A stretch of DNA of 8,151 nt from an uncultured Mediterranea sp. (GTDB lineage: Bacteria; Bacteroidota; Bacteroidia; Bacteroidales; Bacteroidaceae). Positions within the stretch are counted from its first letter, which is position 1. Each line of letters opens with the position of its first letter. A program made the position numbers and the translations under genes. Under the pieces are notes generated by a model. It did not search any database. It worked only from the letters and a program-made list of their open reading frames with translations, and had not been told where the DNA came from. The stretch covers positions 1-8,151 of the forward strand of contig CAMGAL010000089.1 in the NCBI GenBank assembly GCA_946007445.1. Reading direction: 5' to 3'. This document shows, piece by piece, positions 1 through 5,694 of this stretch.

Positions 1-200
1 CCCCCACACCCCCCCACCCACCCCCACCAAATCTCCCTAACCACCCCAGCTCCACACACATTCACCCTCGCCATACCCACCAACACGAAACCCGCCACAC
101 ACTCAACAACCAACCACCCGCACCCCCCCGCCCACCCGCCCCACCCCCTACCCCCAACCGCCCCCCCCCCGCAGCGCGCCCGCCCACACCGCCCACCCCA
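1..200. other. Low-quality, C-saturated contig end
   Basis: The first 180 bases are almost only C and A, with about a dozen G and ten T, while sequence from about 203 on has normal composition. The codon frame of the downstream mnmG gene runs into this stretch without a length change back to about 131. Where codons can be compared with the conserved MnmG segment N-G-T-T-G-Y-E-E-A-A and A-G-I-N-A-H-I-N-C, most differences are another base replaced by C: acc for Asn, cgc for Gly, an unchanged tac for Tyr, caa for Glu, cac for Ile. This looks like base-calling failure at a read or contig end rather than a biological low-complexity tract. Upstream of about 131 the alignment is lost. An in-frame TAA at 38-40 should not be taken as real. 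Confidence 0.8.
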
Positions 201-901
201 ACTGCCACGGCGGAGAGCCCTTCACCTTAGGTCGCGACGAGGCCTACATCGGCGTACTCATCGACGACCTGGTGACGAAAGGCGTGGACGAGCCCTATCG
301 CATGTTTACCTCCCGAGCCGAGTATCGCATCCTGCTCCGCATGGACGATGCCGACATGCGTCTCACGGAGCGCTCCTACCAGTTAGGGCTGGCCAAAGCC
401 GACCGCCACGACCTGCTGGTGAAGAAGCGCGAATCCATCGGCCGACTGCTGGAGTTTGCACGCGGCTACTCGATGAAAGCAGCCCTCATCAATCCCGTTC
501 TCGAGCAACTGGGCACCGCTCCCCTGCGCCACGGCTGCAAGCTCTCCGAGCTCATCAACCGCCCGCAGGTGACCATCGCAAACATCGCCCCGCACGTAGC
601 CGCCTTCCAGCGCGAGATTGATAAAGTCGAGGAGCGGAAAGAGGAGATTCTGGAGGCCACGGAAATCTTGCTGAAATACGAAGGGTACATCGGACGCGAA
701 CGGATGATAGCCGACAAGTTGGCACGACTGGAGAGCATCAAAATCAAAGGAAAGTTCGACTACAACGCCCTGCAGTCGCTCTCCACCGAGGCCCGACAGA
801 AGCTGACGAAGATAGACCCCGAAACCATCGGCCAAGCCAGCCGCATCCCGGGCGTATCGCCCAGCGACATCAATGTCCTGCTGGTCTTGTCGGGCAGATA
901 A
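131..901 (+). CDS. mnmG: tRNA uridine-5-carboxymethylaminomethyl synthesis enzyme MnmG, C-terminal part (5' partial)
   Basis: MnmG (GidA) works with the GTPase MnmE in the cytoplasm to add the aminomethyl or carboxymethylaminomethyl group to C5 of the wobble uridine (U34) in certain tRNAs, using FAD, NADH and a methylene-folate. Only about the last 40% of a roughly 625-residue protein is present; the FAD-binding N-terminal part lies outside the window. Clean sequence starts with N-C-H-G-G-E-P-F-T-L at about 200 and continues through the family hallmark E-P-Y-R-M-F-T-S-R-A-E-Y-R at 290-328. It ends with the helical MnmE/tRNA-interaction region, including L-S-T-E-A-R-Q-K-L and I-G-Q-A-S-R-I-P-G-V-S-P near the C terminus. 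The GTG at 272 can open a 209-residue frame but is internal: the conserved D-E-A-Y-I-G-V-L-I-D-D-L precedes it in frame. Bases 131-200 are assigned only by frame and degraded similarity. Confidence 0.93.
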   Translation, partial: PTRPTPYPQPPPPRSAPAHTAHPNCHGGEPFTLGRDEAYIGVLIDDLVTKGVDEPYRMFTSRAEYRILLRMDDADMRLTERSYQLGLAKADRHDLLVKKRESIGRLLEFARGYSMKAALINPVLEQLGTAPLRHGCKLSELINRPQVTIANIAPHVAAFQREIDKVEERKEEILEATEILLKYEGYIGRERMIADKLARLESIKIKGKFDYNALQSLSTEARQKLTKIDPETIGQASRIPGVSPSDINVLLVLSGR

Positions 902-906
902 CGGCG

Positions 907-922
907 TGTTCCACGTGAAACA
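907..922 (+). promoter_or_regulatory. parS: parS-like ParB-binding site
   Basis: The 16 bases TGTTCCACGTGAAACA match the Bacillus subtilis Spo0J/ParB consensus TGTTNCACGTGAAACA at every fixed position. Seven of the eight base pairs of the inverted repeat are symmetric about the central CACGTG. The site starts six bases after the mnmG stop, in the 72-base gap before uvrC. In many bacteria mnmG lies near oriC and the parAB genes, and parS sites cluster there, so the location fits. If functional, it would load ParB clamps for origin segregation and condensin recruitment. No parA or parB gene is in the window. That this organism's ParB binds here is inferred from the motif alone. Confidence 0.72.
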
Positions 923-973
923 AAAGGATTCAATAACCATACCCAACTGCTTGGGAAAGAAGAGATAAAAGCG

Positions 974-2797
974 ATGGAGGAGCTAAAGACAAACGACTAC
1001 TTGAGAGGTATCGTGCAGAACTTGCCGGAGAGTCCTGGCATCTACCAATACCTCAACAGCGAAGGGACCATCATCTACGTAGGAAAGGCAAAGAATCTGA
1101 AACGTAGGGTCTCCTCTTACTTCAACCGCGAGCACGAACCGGGGAAGACTCGCGTCTTGGTGAGTAAGATAGCCGACATCCGATATATCGTGGTGAACAG
1201 CGAGGAGGATGCCCTACTGCTGGAGAACAACCTCATCAAGAAGTACAAGCCACGATACAACGTCCTATTGAAAGACGACAAGACGTACCCCAGTATCTGC
1301 GTTTCCAACGAATATTTTCCGCGTGTATTCAAGACAAGACGCATCGTGCGCGACGGTTCCACCTACTACGGACCATACAGCCACGTTCCATCCATGTATG
1401 CGCTGCTCGACCTCATCAAGCACCTCTACCCACTGCGCACCTGCCACCTGGCACTGACGCCTGAGAACATCAGAAACGGCAAGTTCAAGGTCTGCCTGGA
1501 CTACCACATCAAAAAGTGTGCCGGCCCCTGCGTGGGACAGCAGAGCCACGAGGAGTACATCAAGAACATCGGTGAAATCAAGGAAATCCTGAAGGGGAAT
1601 ACGAAAGAAATCAGCAGTATGCTCTACAAGGAGATGCAGAACCTGGCTGCGGAGATGCGGTTCGAAGAGGCACAGAAGGTGAAGGAGCGCTACCAACTGA
1701 TCGAGAACTACCGGTCGAAATCGGAGGTGGTGAGCAACACACTGCACAACATCGACGTGTTTGCCATCGAGGAGGACTGCGATGAAAAGGCAGCCTTCAT
1801 CAACTACCTGCACATCACCAACGGCGTGGTAAACCAAGCCTTCACCTTCGAATACAAGAAGCGGCTCGACGAAACCAAAGAGGAGCTGCTCCAACTGGGC
1901 ATCGTGGAGATGCGCGAGCGCTACCAGAGTCGTTCGCGCGAAATCATCGTCCCCTTCCCCGTTGAAATGGAGCTAAAGGACGTGACCTTCACCATCCCTC
2001 AACGCGGCGACAAGCGGACACTGCTGGAGCTCTCCATCCTCAACGTGAAGCAGTACAAGGCCGACAGGCTGAAGCAGTCGGACAAGCTCAACCCCGAGCA
2101 GCGCACCACACGCATACTGAAAGAGATTCAGGAGCAGCTGCACCTGGAGCGTCTGCCCCTACGCATCGAATGCTTCGACAACTCCAACATACAGGGCAGC
2201 GACCCCGTGGCTGGTTGCGTTGTCTTCGTCAAAGGGAAACCGGCCAAGCAGGAGTATCGGAAATACAACATCAAAAGCGTAGCCGGACCGGACGACTATG
2301 CCTCTATGCAGGAGGTGGTGCGACGCCGATATCGACGCGCCATCGAGGAGCAGACTCCCCTACCCGACCTCCTCATTACCGACGGTGGAAAGGGGCAAAT
2401 GAGCGCTGTCAAGGAGGTACTGGACGAGCTACAGATAGATATTCCAATAGCCGGCTTGGCCAAGGACGACAAGCACCGCACGCACGAACTGCTCTTCGGA
2501 TTTCCGCCTCAGACGGTGGGCATGAAGCAGAATACGCCTCTGTTCCGCCTGCTGACTCAGATACAGGACGAGGTACACCGCTTTGCCATCAGCTTCCATC
2601 GTGACAAGCGTAGCAAACGGCAGGTAGCCTCGCGACTGGATGAGATACGAGGCATCGGAGAAAAGAGTAAGAGTGCTCTGCTCCAAGAGTTTAAGAGTCT
2701 GAAACGGATTCGAGAGGCCACAGAGGAGCAGTTGGCAGCCGTGGTGGGTGCTGCGAAGGCGCGCCTGCTTCGCGAAGAGCTGGACAAAGAGCTATAA
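974..2797 (+). CDS. uvrC: UvrABC excinuclease subunit C
   Basis: UvrC makes the dual incisions on either side of a bulky DNA lesion once UvrA and UvrB have located it (nucleotide excision repair). At 607 residues it is full length for the family. In order: a GIY-YIG nuclease domain at about 20-96 for the 3' cut (G22-I-Y, Y35-V-G, R44); four cysteines at 157, 174, 182 and 186 matching the family's iron-sulfur ligands; a UVR domain contacting UvrB at about 210-244; an RNase H-like nuclease domain for the 5' cut, with D402 in E-C-F-D-N-S, D470 in I-T-D-G-G-K-G-Q and H535 in D-E-V-H-R-F-A as the expected catalytic triad; and a C-terminal helix-hairpin-helix DNA-binding region from about 555. The ATG is preceded by an AG-rich stretch without a clear Shine-Dalgarno, as usual in Bacteroidota. 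No promoter match is obvious in the 72-base gap, so cotranscription with mnmG is possible. Confidence 0.98.
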   Translation: MEELKTNDYLRGIVQNLPESPGIYQYLNSEGTIIYVGKAKNLKRRVSSYFNREHEPGKTRVLVSKIADIRYIVVNSEEDALLLENNLIKKYKPRYNVLLKDDKTYPSICVSNEYFPRVFKTRRIVRDGSTYYGPYSHVPSMYALLDLIKHLYPLRTCHLALTPENIRNGKFKVCLDYHIKKCAGPCVGQQSHEEYIKNIGEIKEILKGNTKEISSMLYKEMQNLAAEMRFEEAQKVKERYQLIENYRSKSEVVSNTLHNIDVFAIEEDCDEKAAFINYLHITNGVVNQAFTFEYKKRLDETKEELLQLGIVEMRERYQSRSREIIVPFPVEMELKDVTFTIPQRGDKRTLLELSILNVKQYKADRLKQSDKLNPEQRTTRILKEIQEQLHLERLPLRIECFDNSNIQGSDPVAGCVVFVKGKPAKQEYRKYNIKSVAGPDDYASMQEVVRRRYRRAIEEQTPLPDLLITDGGKGQMSAVKEVLDELQIDIPIAGLAKDDKHRTHELLFGFPPQTVGMKQNTPLFRLLTQIQDEVHRFAISFHRDKRSKRQVASRLDEIRGIGEKSKSALLQEFKSLKRIREATEEQLAAVVGAAKARLLREELDKEL

Positions 2798-2816
2798 GCA
2801 TGTTTTGCCGGATTGA

Positions 2817-2847
2817 TTGGTAAATTCACAGGAAAGACGTAACTTTG
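2817..2847 (+). promoter_or_regulatory. Bacteroides-type promoter upstream of dtd
   Basis: TAACTTTG at 2840-2847 matches the Bacteroides -7 consensus TAnnTTTG exactly. A TTG at 2817-2819 lies 20 bases upstream, where the -33 TTTG element is expected. Transcription would start at about 2851-2855, leaving a leader of roughly 20 bases before the dtd start at 2876. This is the only good promoter match in the 78-base uvrC-dtd gap and suggests that dtd, the pyrophosphohydrolase gene and deoC form their own transcription unit. It is a motif match only. Confidence 0.6.
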
Positions 2848-2875
2848 GGCATTCATTCACAAGCAAAGAAGAGAA

Positions 2876-3328
2876 ATGAGAGTATTGATACAACGCACAG
2901 CCAGGGCATCGGTCACCATCGACGGACAATGCAAATCGTCCATTGGGCGGGGTCTGCTGGTATTGGTAGGCATCGAAGCCGCCGATGGCTCGGAAGACAT
3001 CGAGTGGCTCTGTAAGAAGATCGTGAACCTACGGATATTCGACGATGAAAACGGAGTAATGAACCGCTCGGTACTCGACGTAGAAGGAGAGATTCTCGTG
3101 GTGAGCCAGTTTACCCTCCATGCCTCCACCAAGAAGGGGAACCGCCCCAGCTACATCCGCGCGGCAGGTCACGATATTTCGGTGCCGCTGTACGAGCAAT
3201 TCTGCGCGGCTCTGTCGGCTGCACTGGGCAAACCGGTAGGGACGGGCGAGTTTGGCGCCGACATGAAGGTGGAGCTGCTGAACGACGGACCGGTGACCAT
3301 CTGGATGGATACGAAAAACAAAGAATAA
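2876..3328 (+). CDS. dtd: D-aminoacyl-tRNA deacylase (D-Tyr-tRNA deacylase, DTD family)
   Basis: DTD hydrolyses the ester bond of tRNAs mischarged with D-amino acids, and also clears glycine from tRNA-Ala, so that D-residues are kept out of proteins. It is a cytoplasmic homodimer with an RNA-based mechanism. The 150-residue length fits the family. The start M-R-V-L-I-Q-R-T-A-R-A-S-V is typical. Both active-site signatures are present: S-Q-F-T-L at 77-81 and N-D-G-P-V-T at 136-141, the second carrying the Gly-cisPro pair (G138-P139) that excludes L-aminoacyl substrates. It opens a closely spaced three-gene set, ending 9 bases before the next gene. A Bacteroides-type promoter lies just upstream; no Shine-Dalgarno is seen. 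Nothing in the protein looks damaged. Confidence 0.98.
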   Translation: MRVLIQRTARASVTIDGQCKSSIGRGLLVLVGIEAADGSEDIEWLCKKIVNLRIFDDENGVMNRSVLDVEGEILVVSQFTLHASTKKGNRPSYIRAAGHDISVPLYEQFCAALSAALGKPVGTGEFGADMKVELLNDGPVTIWMDTKNKE

Positions 3329-3337
3329 TATAGAGCG

Positions 3338-3685
3338 ATGAAAACGAATGAAACTAACGAATCGCCCACCCTGCGCGAGGTGCAGCAGCAGGTGGACGGA
3401 TGGATCAAGGAGTACGGTGTGCGCTACTTCAGCGAACTGACCAACATGGCTATCCTAACCGAGGAGGTGGGCGAACTGGCACGGGTGATGGCCCGCAAGT
3501 ATGGCGACCAGTCGTTCAAGGCCGGTGAAAAGGAGAATCTGGACGAGGAGATGGCAGACATCCTCTGGGTACTGACCTGCCTGGCCAACCAGACAGGCGT
3601 GGATCTGACGGAGGCTTTCCGCCGTTCCATCGAGAAGAAGACCCGCAGAGACAAGGAGAGACATATCAATAACCCCAAACTATAA
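3338..3685 (+). CDS. MazG-like nucleotide pyrophosphohydrolase
   Basis: This 115-residue all-alpha protein resembles the MazG / all-alpha NTP pyrophosphohydrolase superfamily, whose members hydrolyse (deoxy)nucleoside triphosphates, often non-canonical ones, to monophosphate and pyrophosphate. The metal-binding signature is visible: E42-E43-x-x-E46 in T-E-E-V-G-E-L-A, followed by E71-x-x-D74 in D-E-E-M-A-D-I-L. It has a single domain, unlike two-domain E. coli MazG. The segment M-A-R-K-Y-G-D-Q-S-F-K between the two halves is probably a loop, and the end is highly charged. It lies 9 bases after dtd and 10 before deoC, so cotranscription is likely and a role in cleaning or recycling deoxynucleotides is plausible. 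The exact substrate cannot be read from sequence; a dCTP, dUTP or damaged-nucleotide preference is possible. Confidence 0.87.
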   Translation: MKTNETNESPTLREVQQQVDGWIKEYGVRYFSELTNMAILTEEVGELARVMARKYGDQSFKAGEKENLDEEMADILWVLTCLANQTGVDLTEAFRRSIEKKTRRDKERHINNPKL

Positions 3686-3695
3686 AGAGCGAATC

Positions 3696-4598
3696 ATGGA
3701 AGAACAAGCAAGAAACCAAGACAAGTACGAAGCCGCCCTGGCGAAGTACAACACACGGATAGACGATGAGCAGGTAGCGGCCAAAGTGGCCTGTCTCATC
3801 GAAGAAAAGGTAGCAGCCAACGAGACACAGGAGGTGAAGAAATTCCTCTTCCACTGCATAGACCTGACGACGCTGAACACCACCGACAGCGACACGAGCG
3901 TGATGCGATTCACACAGAGCGTGAACCGCTTCGAGGAGGAGTTTCCCGACATGCAGAATGTGGCAGCCATCTGCGTTTACCCCTGCTTTGCCGAAATCGT
4001 GCGCGACACCTTGGAGGTGGAAGAAGTGGAAATTGCCTGCGTATCGGGTGGCTTTCCCTCCTCACAGACATTTACTGAAGTGAAGGTAGCCGAGACAGCC
4101 ATGGCCCTCATGGAGGGTGCCACGGAGATAGACATCGTGATTCCCGTAGGTCGCTTCCTGAGCGGCGATTATGAAGGCATGTGCGATGAAATCGAGGAGT
4201 TGAAGGCTACTTGCAAGGAGCACCACCTGAAAGTCATCCTCGAGACAGGTGCGCTGAAGAACGCCTCGAACATCAAGAAAGCCTCCCTCCTGGCCATGTA
4301 CTCGGGAGCCGACTTCATCAAGACCAGCACAGGCAAGCAGCAACCTGCCGCTACGCCAGAGGCAGCCTATGTGATGTGTCAGGCCATCAAGGAGTACTAT
4401 GCCGAGACGGGTCGCCGTGTGGGCTTCAAGCCGGCAGGAGGCATCAACTGCGTGCAGGATGCCCTGGTGTACTACACCATTGTGAAGGAGGTGCTGGGCG
4501 AAGAGTGGCTCACCAACGAGTACTTCCGTTTGGGCACCAGCCGACTGGCCAATCTGCTGCTGAGCGACATCTTGGGTAAGGAGACGAAATTCTTCTAA
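3696..4598 (+). CDS. deoC: Deoxyribose-phosphate aldolase
   Basis: DeoC cleaves 2-deoxyribose 5-phosphate to glyceraldehyde 3-phosphate and acetaldehyde, the last step in using deoxynucleosides as carbon source. It is a class I aldolase with a TIM-barrel fold. The catalytic residues are in place: D146 in T-E-I-D-I-V-I-P, the Schiff-base lysine K209 in F-I-K-T-S-T-G-K, and the second active-site lysine K245 in G-F-K-P-A-G-G-I. At 300 residues it is longer than E. coli DeoC (259). The extra length is mostly a charged, Glu/Lys/Ala-rich N-terminal helical extension of roughly 45 residues before C-I-D-L-T-T-L. The ATG at 3696 is the natural start, 10 bases after the preceding stop, making it the last gene of a likely dtd-pyrophosphohydrolase-deoC unit. 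It converges on the polyprenyl synthase gene with 26 bases between stop codons. Confidence 0.97.
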   Translation: MEEQARNQDKYEAALAKYNTRIDDEQVAAKVACLIEEKVAANETQEVKKFLFHCIDLTTLNTTDSDTSVMRFTQSVNRFEEEFPDMQNVAAICVYPCFAEIVRDTLEVEEVEIACVSGGFPSSQTFTEVKVAETAMALMEGATEIDIVIPVGRFLSGDYEGMCDEIEELKATCKEHHLKVILETGALKNASNIKKASLLAMYSGADFIKTSTGKQQPAATPEAAYVMCQAIKEYYAETGRRVGFKPAGGINCVQDALVYYTIVKEVLGEEWLTNEYFRLGTSRLANLLLSDILGKETKFF

Positions 4599-4624
4599 AA
4601 CCAGTTTCTACGGGAGGAAAAAAA

Positions 4625-5605
4625 CTATAGCTCGCGTTCCACGACGTAACTCAAGTAGGCCACCAGCGCCTGCTTGAGGTCGTCGCCGGGCAGCGGCTCC
4701 AAGAGGGTCAGTGCTTGCCGGCGCAGATCCTCCATCCGACAGATGGCATACTCGATGCCTCCCTGCTCGCGGGTGAATGTGACCAATCGGTCGATTTCAT
4801 CGCTGCTTGCCTCACCCTCCTTCACACGGGAAGCCCACTGCAGAGCCGTCTCATCGGGCGTGTGGCGCAGCGCATAGAGCGCAGGGAGGGTCAGCTTGCC
4901 CTCGCGCATATCATTGCCTGTAGGCTTGCCTAAAGCGGCATTGGGAGCATAGTCGAAGATGTCGTCCTTAATCTGGAAGCAGAGCCCTAAGTATTCACCG
5001 AAGAGGCGCATCTTTTCCACCATTTCATCGGAGGCACCGGCCGCCAAGGCACCGGCCTTGGTACAGGCGGCAAAGAGAGAGGCGGTCTTCTTGCGGATAA
5101 TGTCGAAATAGACCTCTTCGGAGAGCGTGGGATTGCTGACGTTGGCCAGCTGGAGCAGTTCGCCATCGGCCAACTCCTGACCTAACACGGAGATGAGCTT
5201 GAATATATCCAAGTGGCGGGTCAGGCTGACCTGAACCAAAGCGGTCGAAAGCAAGTAGTCGCCTGAGAGAACGGCCACTTTGTTGTTAAACGCTGCATTC
5301 ACCGACAGCTGACCGCGACGCTGGGCACTCTCATCCACCACATCGTCGTGCACAAGGCTGGCAGTATGCAGCAGTTCCAAGGCAAAGGCAGCGTGCAGGG
5401 CCGTGTCCGACACCTGGCCTTGTCCACAGAGTTTGGCTACCAGAAGCACCAACATGGGGCGCATCTGCTTGCCATTGCGCTGACGGATATGGGCAATGAC
5501 ATGGGCCAGCAGCGGGTTAGAGCTCTGCAGGGTGCTGTCAAACAGAGCGTTGAAACGGCTCAGTTCGGCTTCGATGGGCGTTTTGATGAGAGATACGTAT
5601 TCCAT
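4625..5605 (-). CDS. Trans-polyprenyl diphosphate synthase (long-chain, IspB/GerC3-like)
   Basis: This enzyme condenses successive isopentenyl diphosphates onto an allylic primer to make an all-trans polyprenyl diphosphate, usually for the quinone side chain. The 326-residue protein has the all-helical isoprenyl synthase layout: G-K-Q-M-R-P at 45-50, the first Asp-rich motif D87-D-V-V-D91, and the second D214-D-I-F-D218 followed by G-K-P-T-G-N-D at 226-232 and R-E-G-K-L-T-L-P. Small residues sit four and five positions before the first motif (S83, A82); bulky residues there limit chain length in short-chain enzymes, so a long product is inferred. Bacteroides make long-chain menaquinones, which fits, but octaprenyl versus longer cannot be decided. 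The start is chosen because the next Met is at residue 48, inside the conserved region. Its promoter region is shared with divergent polA. Confidence 0.93.
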   Translation of the reverse strand: MEYVSLIKTPIEAELSRFNALFDSTLQSSNPLLAHVIAHIRQRNGKQMRPMLVLLVAKLCGQGQVSDTALHAAFALELLHTASLVHDDVVDESAQRRGQLSVNAAFNNKVAVLSGDYLLSTALVQVSLTRHLDIFKLISVLGQELADGELLQLANVSNPTLSEEVYFDIIRKKTASLFAACTKAGALAAGASDEMVEKMRLFGEYLGLCFQIKDDIFDYAPNAALGKPTGNDMREGKLTLPALYALRHTPDETALQWASRVKEGEASSDEIDRLVTFTREQGGIEYAICRMEDLRRQALTLLEPLPGDDLKQALVAYLSYVVEREL

Positions 5606-5612
5606 GAGGATG

Positions 5613-5620
5613 CAAATTTA
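5613..5620 (-). promoter_or_regulatory. -7 promoter element for the polyprenyl synthase gene
   Basis: Read on the minus strand, TAAATTTG matches the Bacteroides -7 consensus TAnnTTTG exactly. Only seven bases separate it from the ATG at 5605-5603, so transcription would start at or within a few bases of the start codon, giving a nearly leaderless mRNA. The -33 region, about 19 bases upstream, offers only a partial GTTT match and overlaps the palindrome at 5636-5649. It is a motif match only. Confidence 0.5.
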
Positions 5621-5635
5621 GGGACAAAAATAGTA

Positions 5636-5649
5636 ATAAAACGTTTTAT
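5636..5649. repeat. 14-bp perfect palindrome in the divergent promoter region
   Basis: ATAAAACGTTTTAT is a perfect inverted repeat without spacer, centred between bases 5642 and 5643, about midway between the divergent starts of the polyprenyl synthase gene (5605) and polA (5695). It lies where the -33 elements of both possible promoters would fall, so an operator for a dimeric regulator is conceivable. AT-rich intergenic DNA also makes such palindromes by chance; no regulator is known for it from this window. Confidence 0.4.
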
Positions 5650-5663
5650 ACGGTATTTTTTTG

Positions 5664-5671
5664 TACTTTTA
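5664..5671 (+). promoter_or_regulatory. Possible -7 element for polA
   Basis: TACTTTTA matches TAnnTTTG except for its last base and lies 23 bases before the polA ATG. A convincing -33 TTTG at the usual spacing is absent; the closest T-rich run is TTTT at 5644-5647, about 16 bases upstream. The sequence between this element and the ATG is A/G-rich without a Shine-Dalgarno. It is a weak call, made because polA must be transcribed from this 89-base gap. Confidence 0.3.
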
Positions 5672-5694
5672 CACGGAAAAAAGAGAGCAAACCT

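Noticed and set aside
1..180. C-rich tract as an i-motif, satellite repeat or regulatory structure
   Set aside because: There is no repeat unit or periodicity, and the mnmG frame with degraded conserved codons runs through its right part; sequencing error explains it better.
272..274. GTG as the true start of a short protein
   Set aside because: Conserved MnmG residues continue upstream in the same frame (D-E-A-Y-I-G-V-L-I-D-D-L-V), so it is an internal valine codon.
383..946. 187-residue open frame on the minus strand opposite mnmG
   Set aside because: It lies wholly opposite conserved mnmG codons plus the parS gap, its protein resembles no family I recognise, and high-GC codon bias readily creates such antisense frames.
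1265..1894. 209-residue minus-strand frame inside uvrC
   Set aside because: The plus strand here encodes conserved UvrC segments, including the iron-sulfur cysteines; the antisense product is Val/Leu/His-rich with no domain.
2170..2604. 144-residue plus-strand frame inside uvrC
   Set aside because: It is a +1 shadow of the conserved RNase H-like domain of UvrC, with an Arg/Gly/Thr-rich composition typical of a wrong frame.
4611..4620. GGGAGG as a Shine-Dalgarno site
   Set aside because: No start codon or open frame follows it at a suitable distance on the plus strand, and genes here do not use Shine-Dalgarno sequences.
4591..4627. Shared terminator between convergent deoC and the polyprenyl synthase gene
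   Set aside because: There is a T-run on the minus strand (A-run at 4617-4624) but no stable GC-rich stem before it on either strand.
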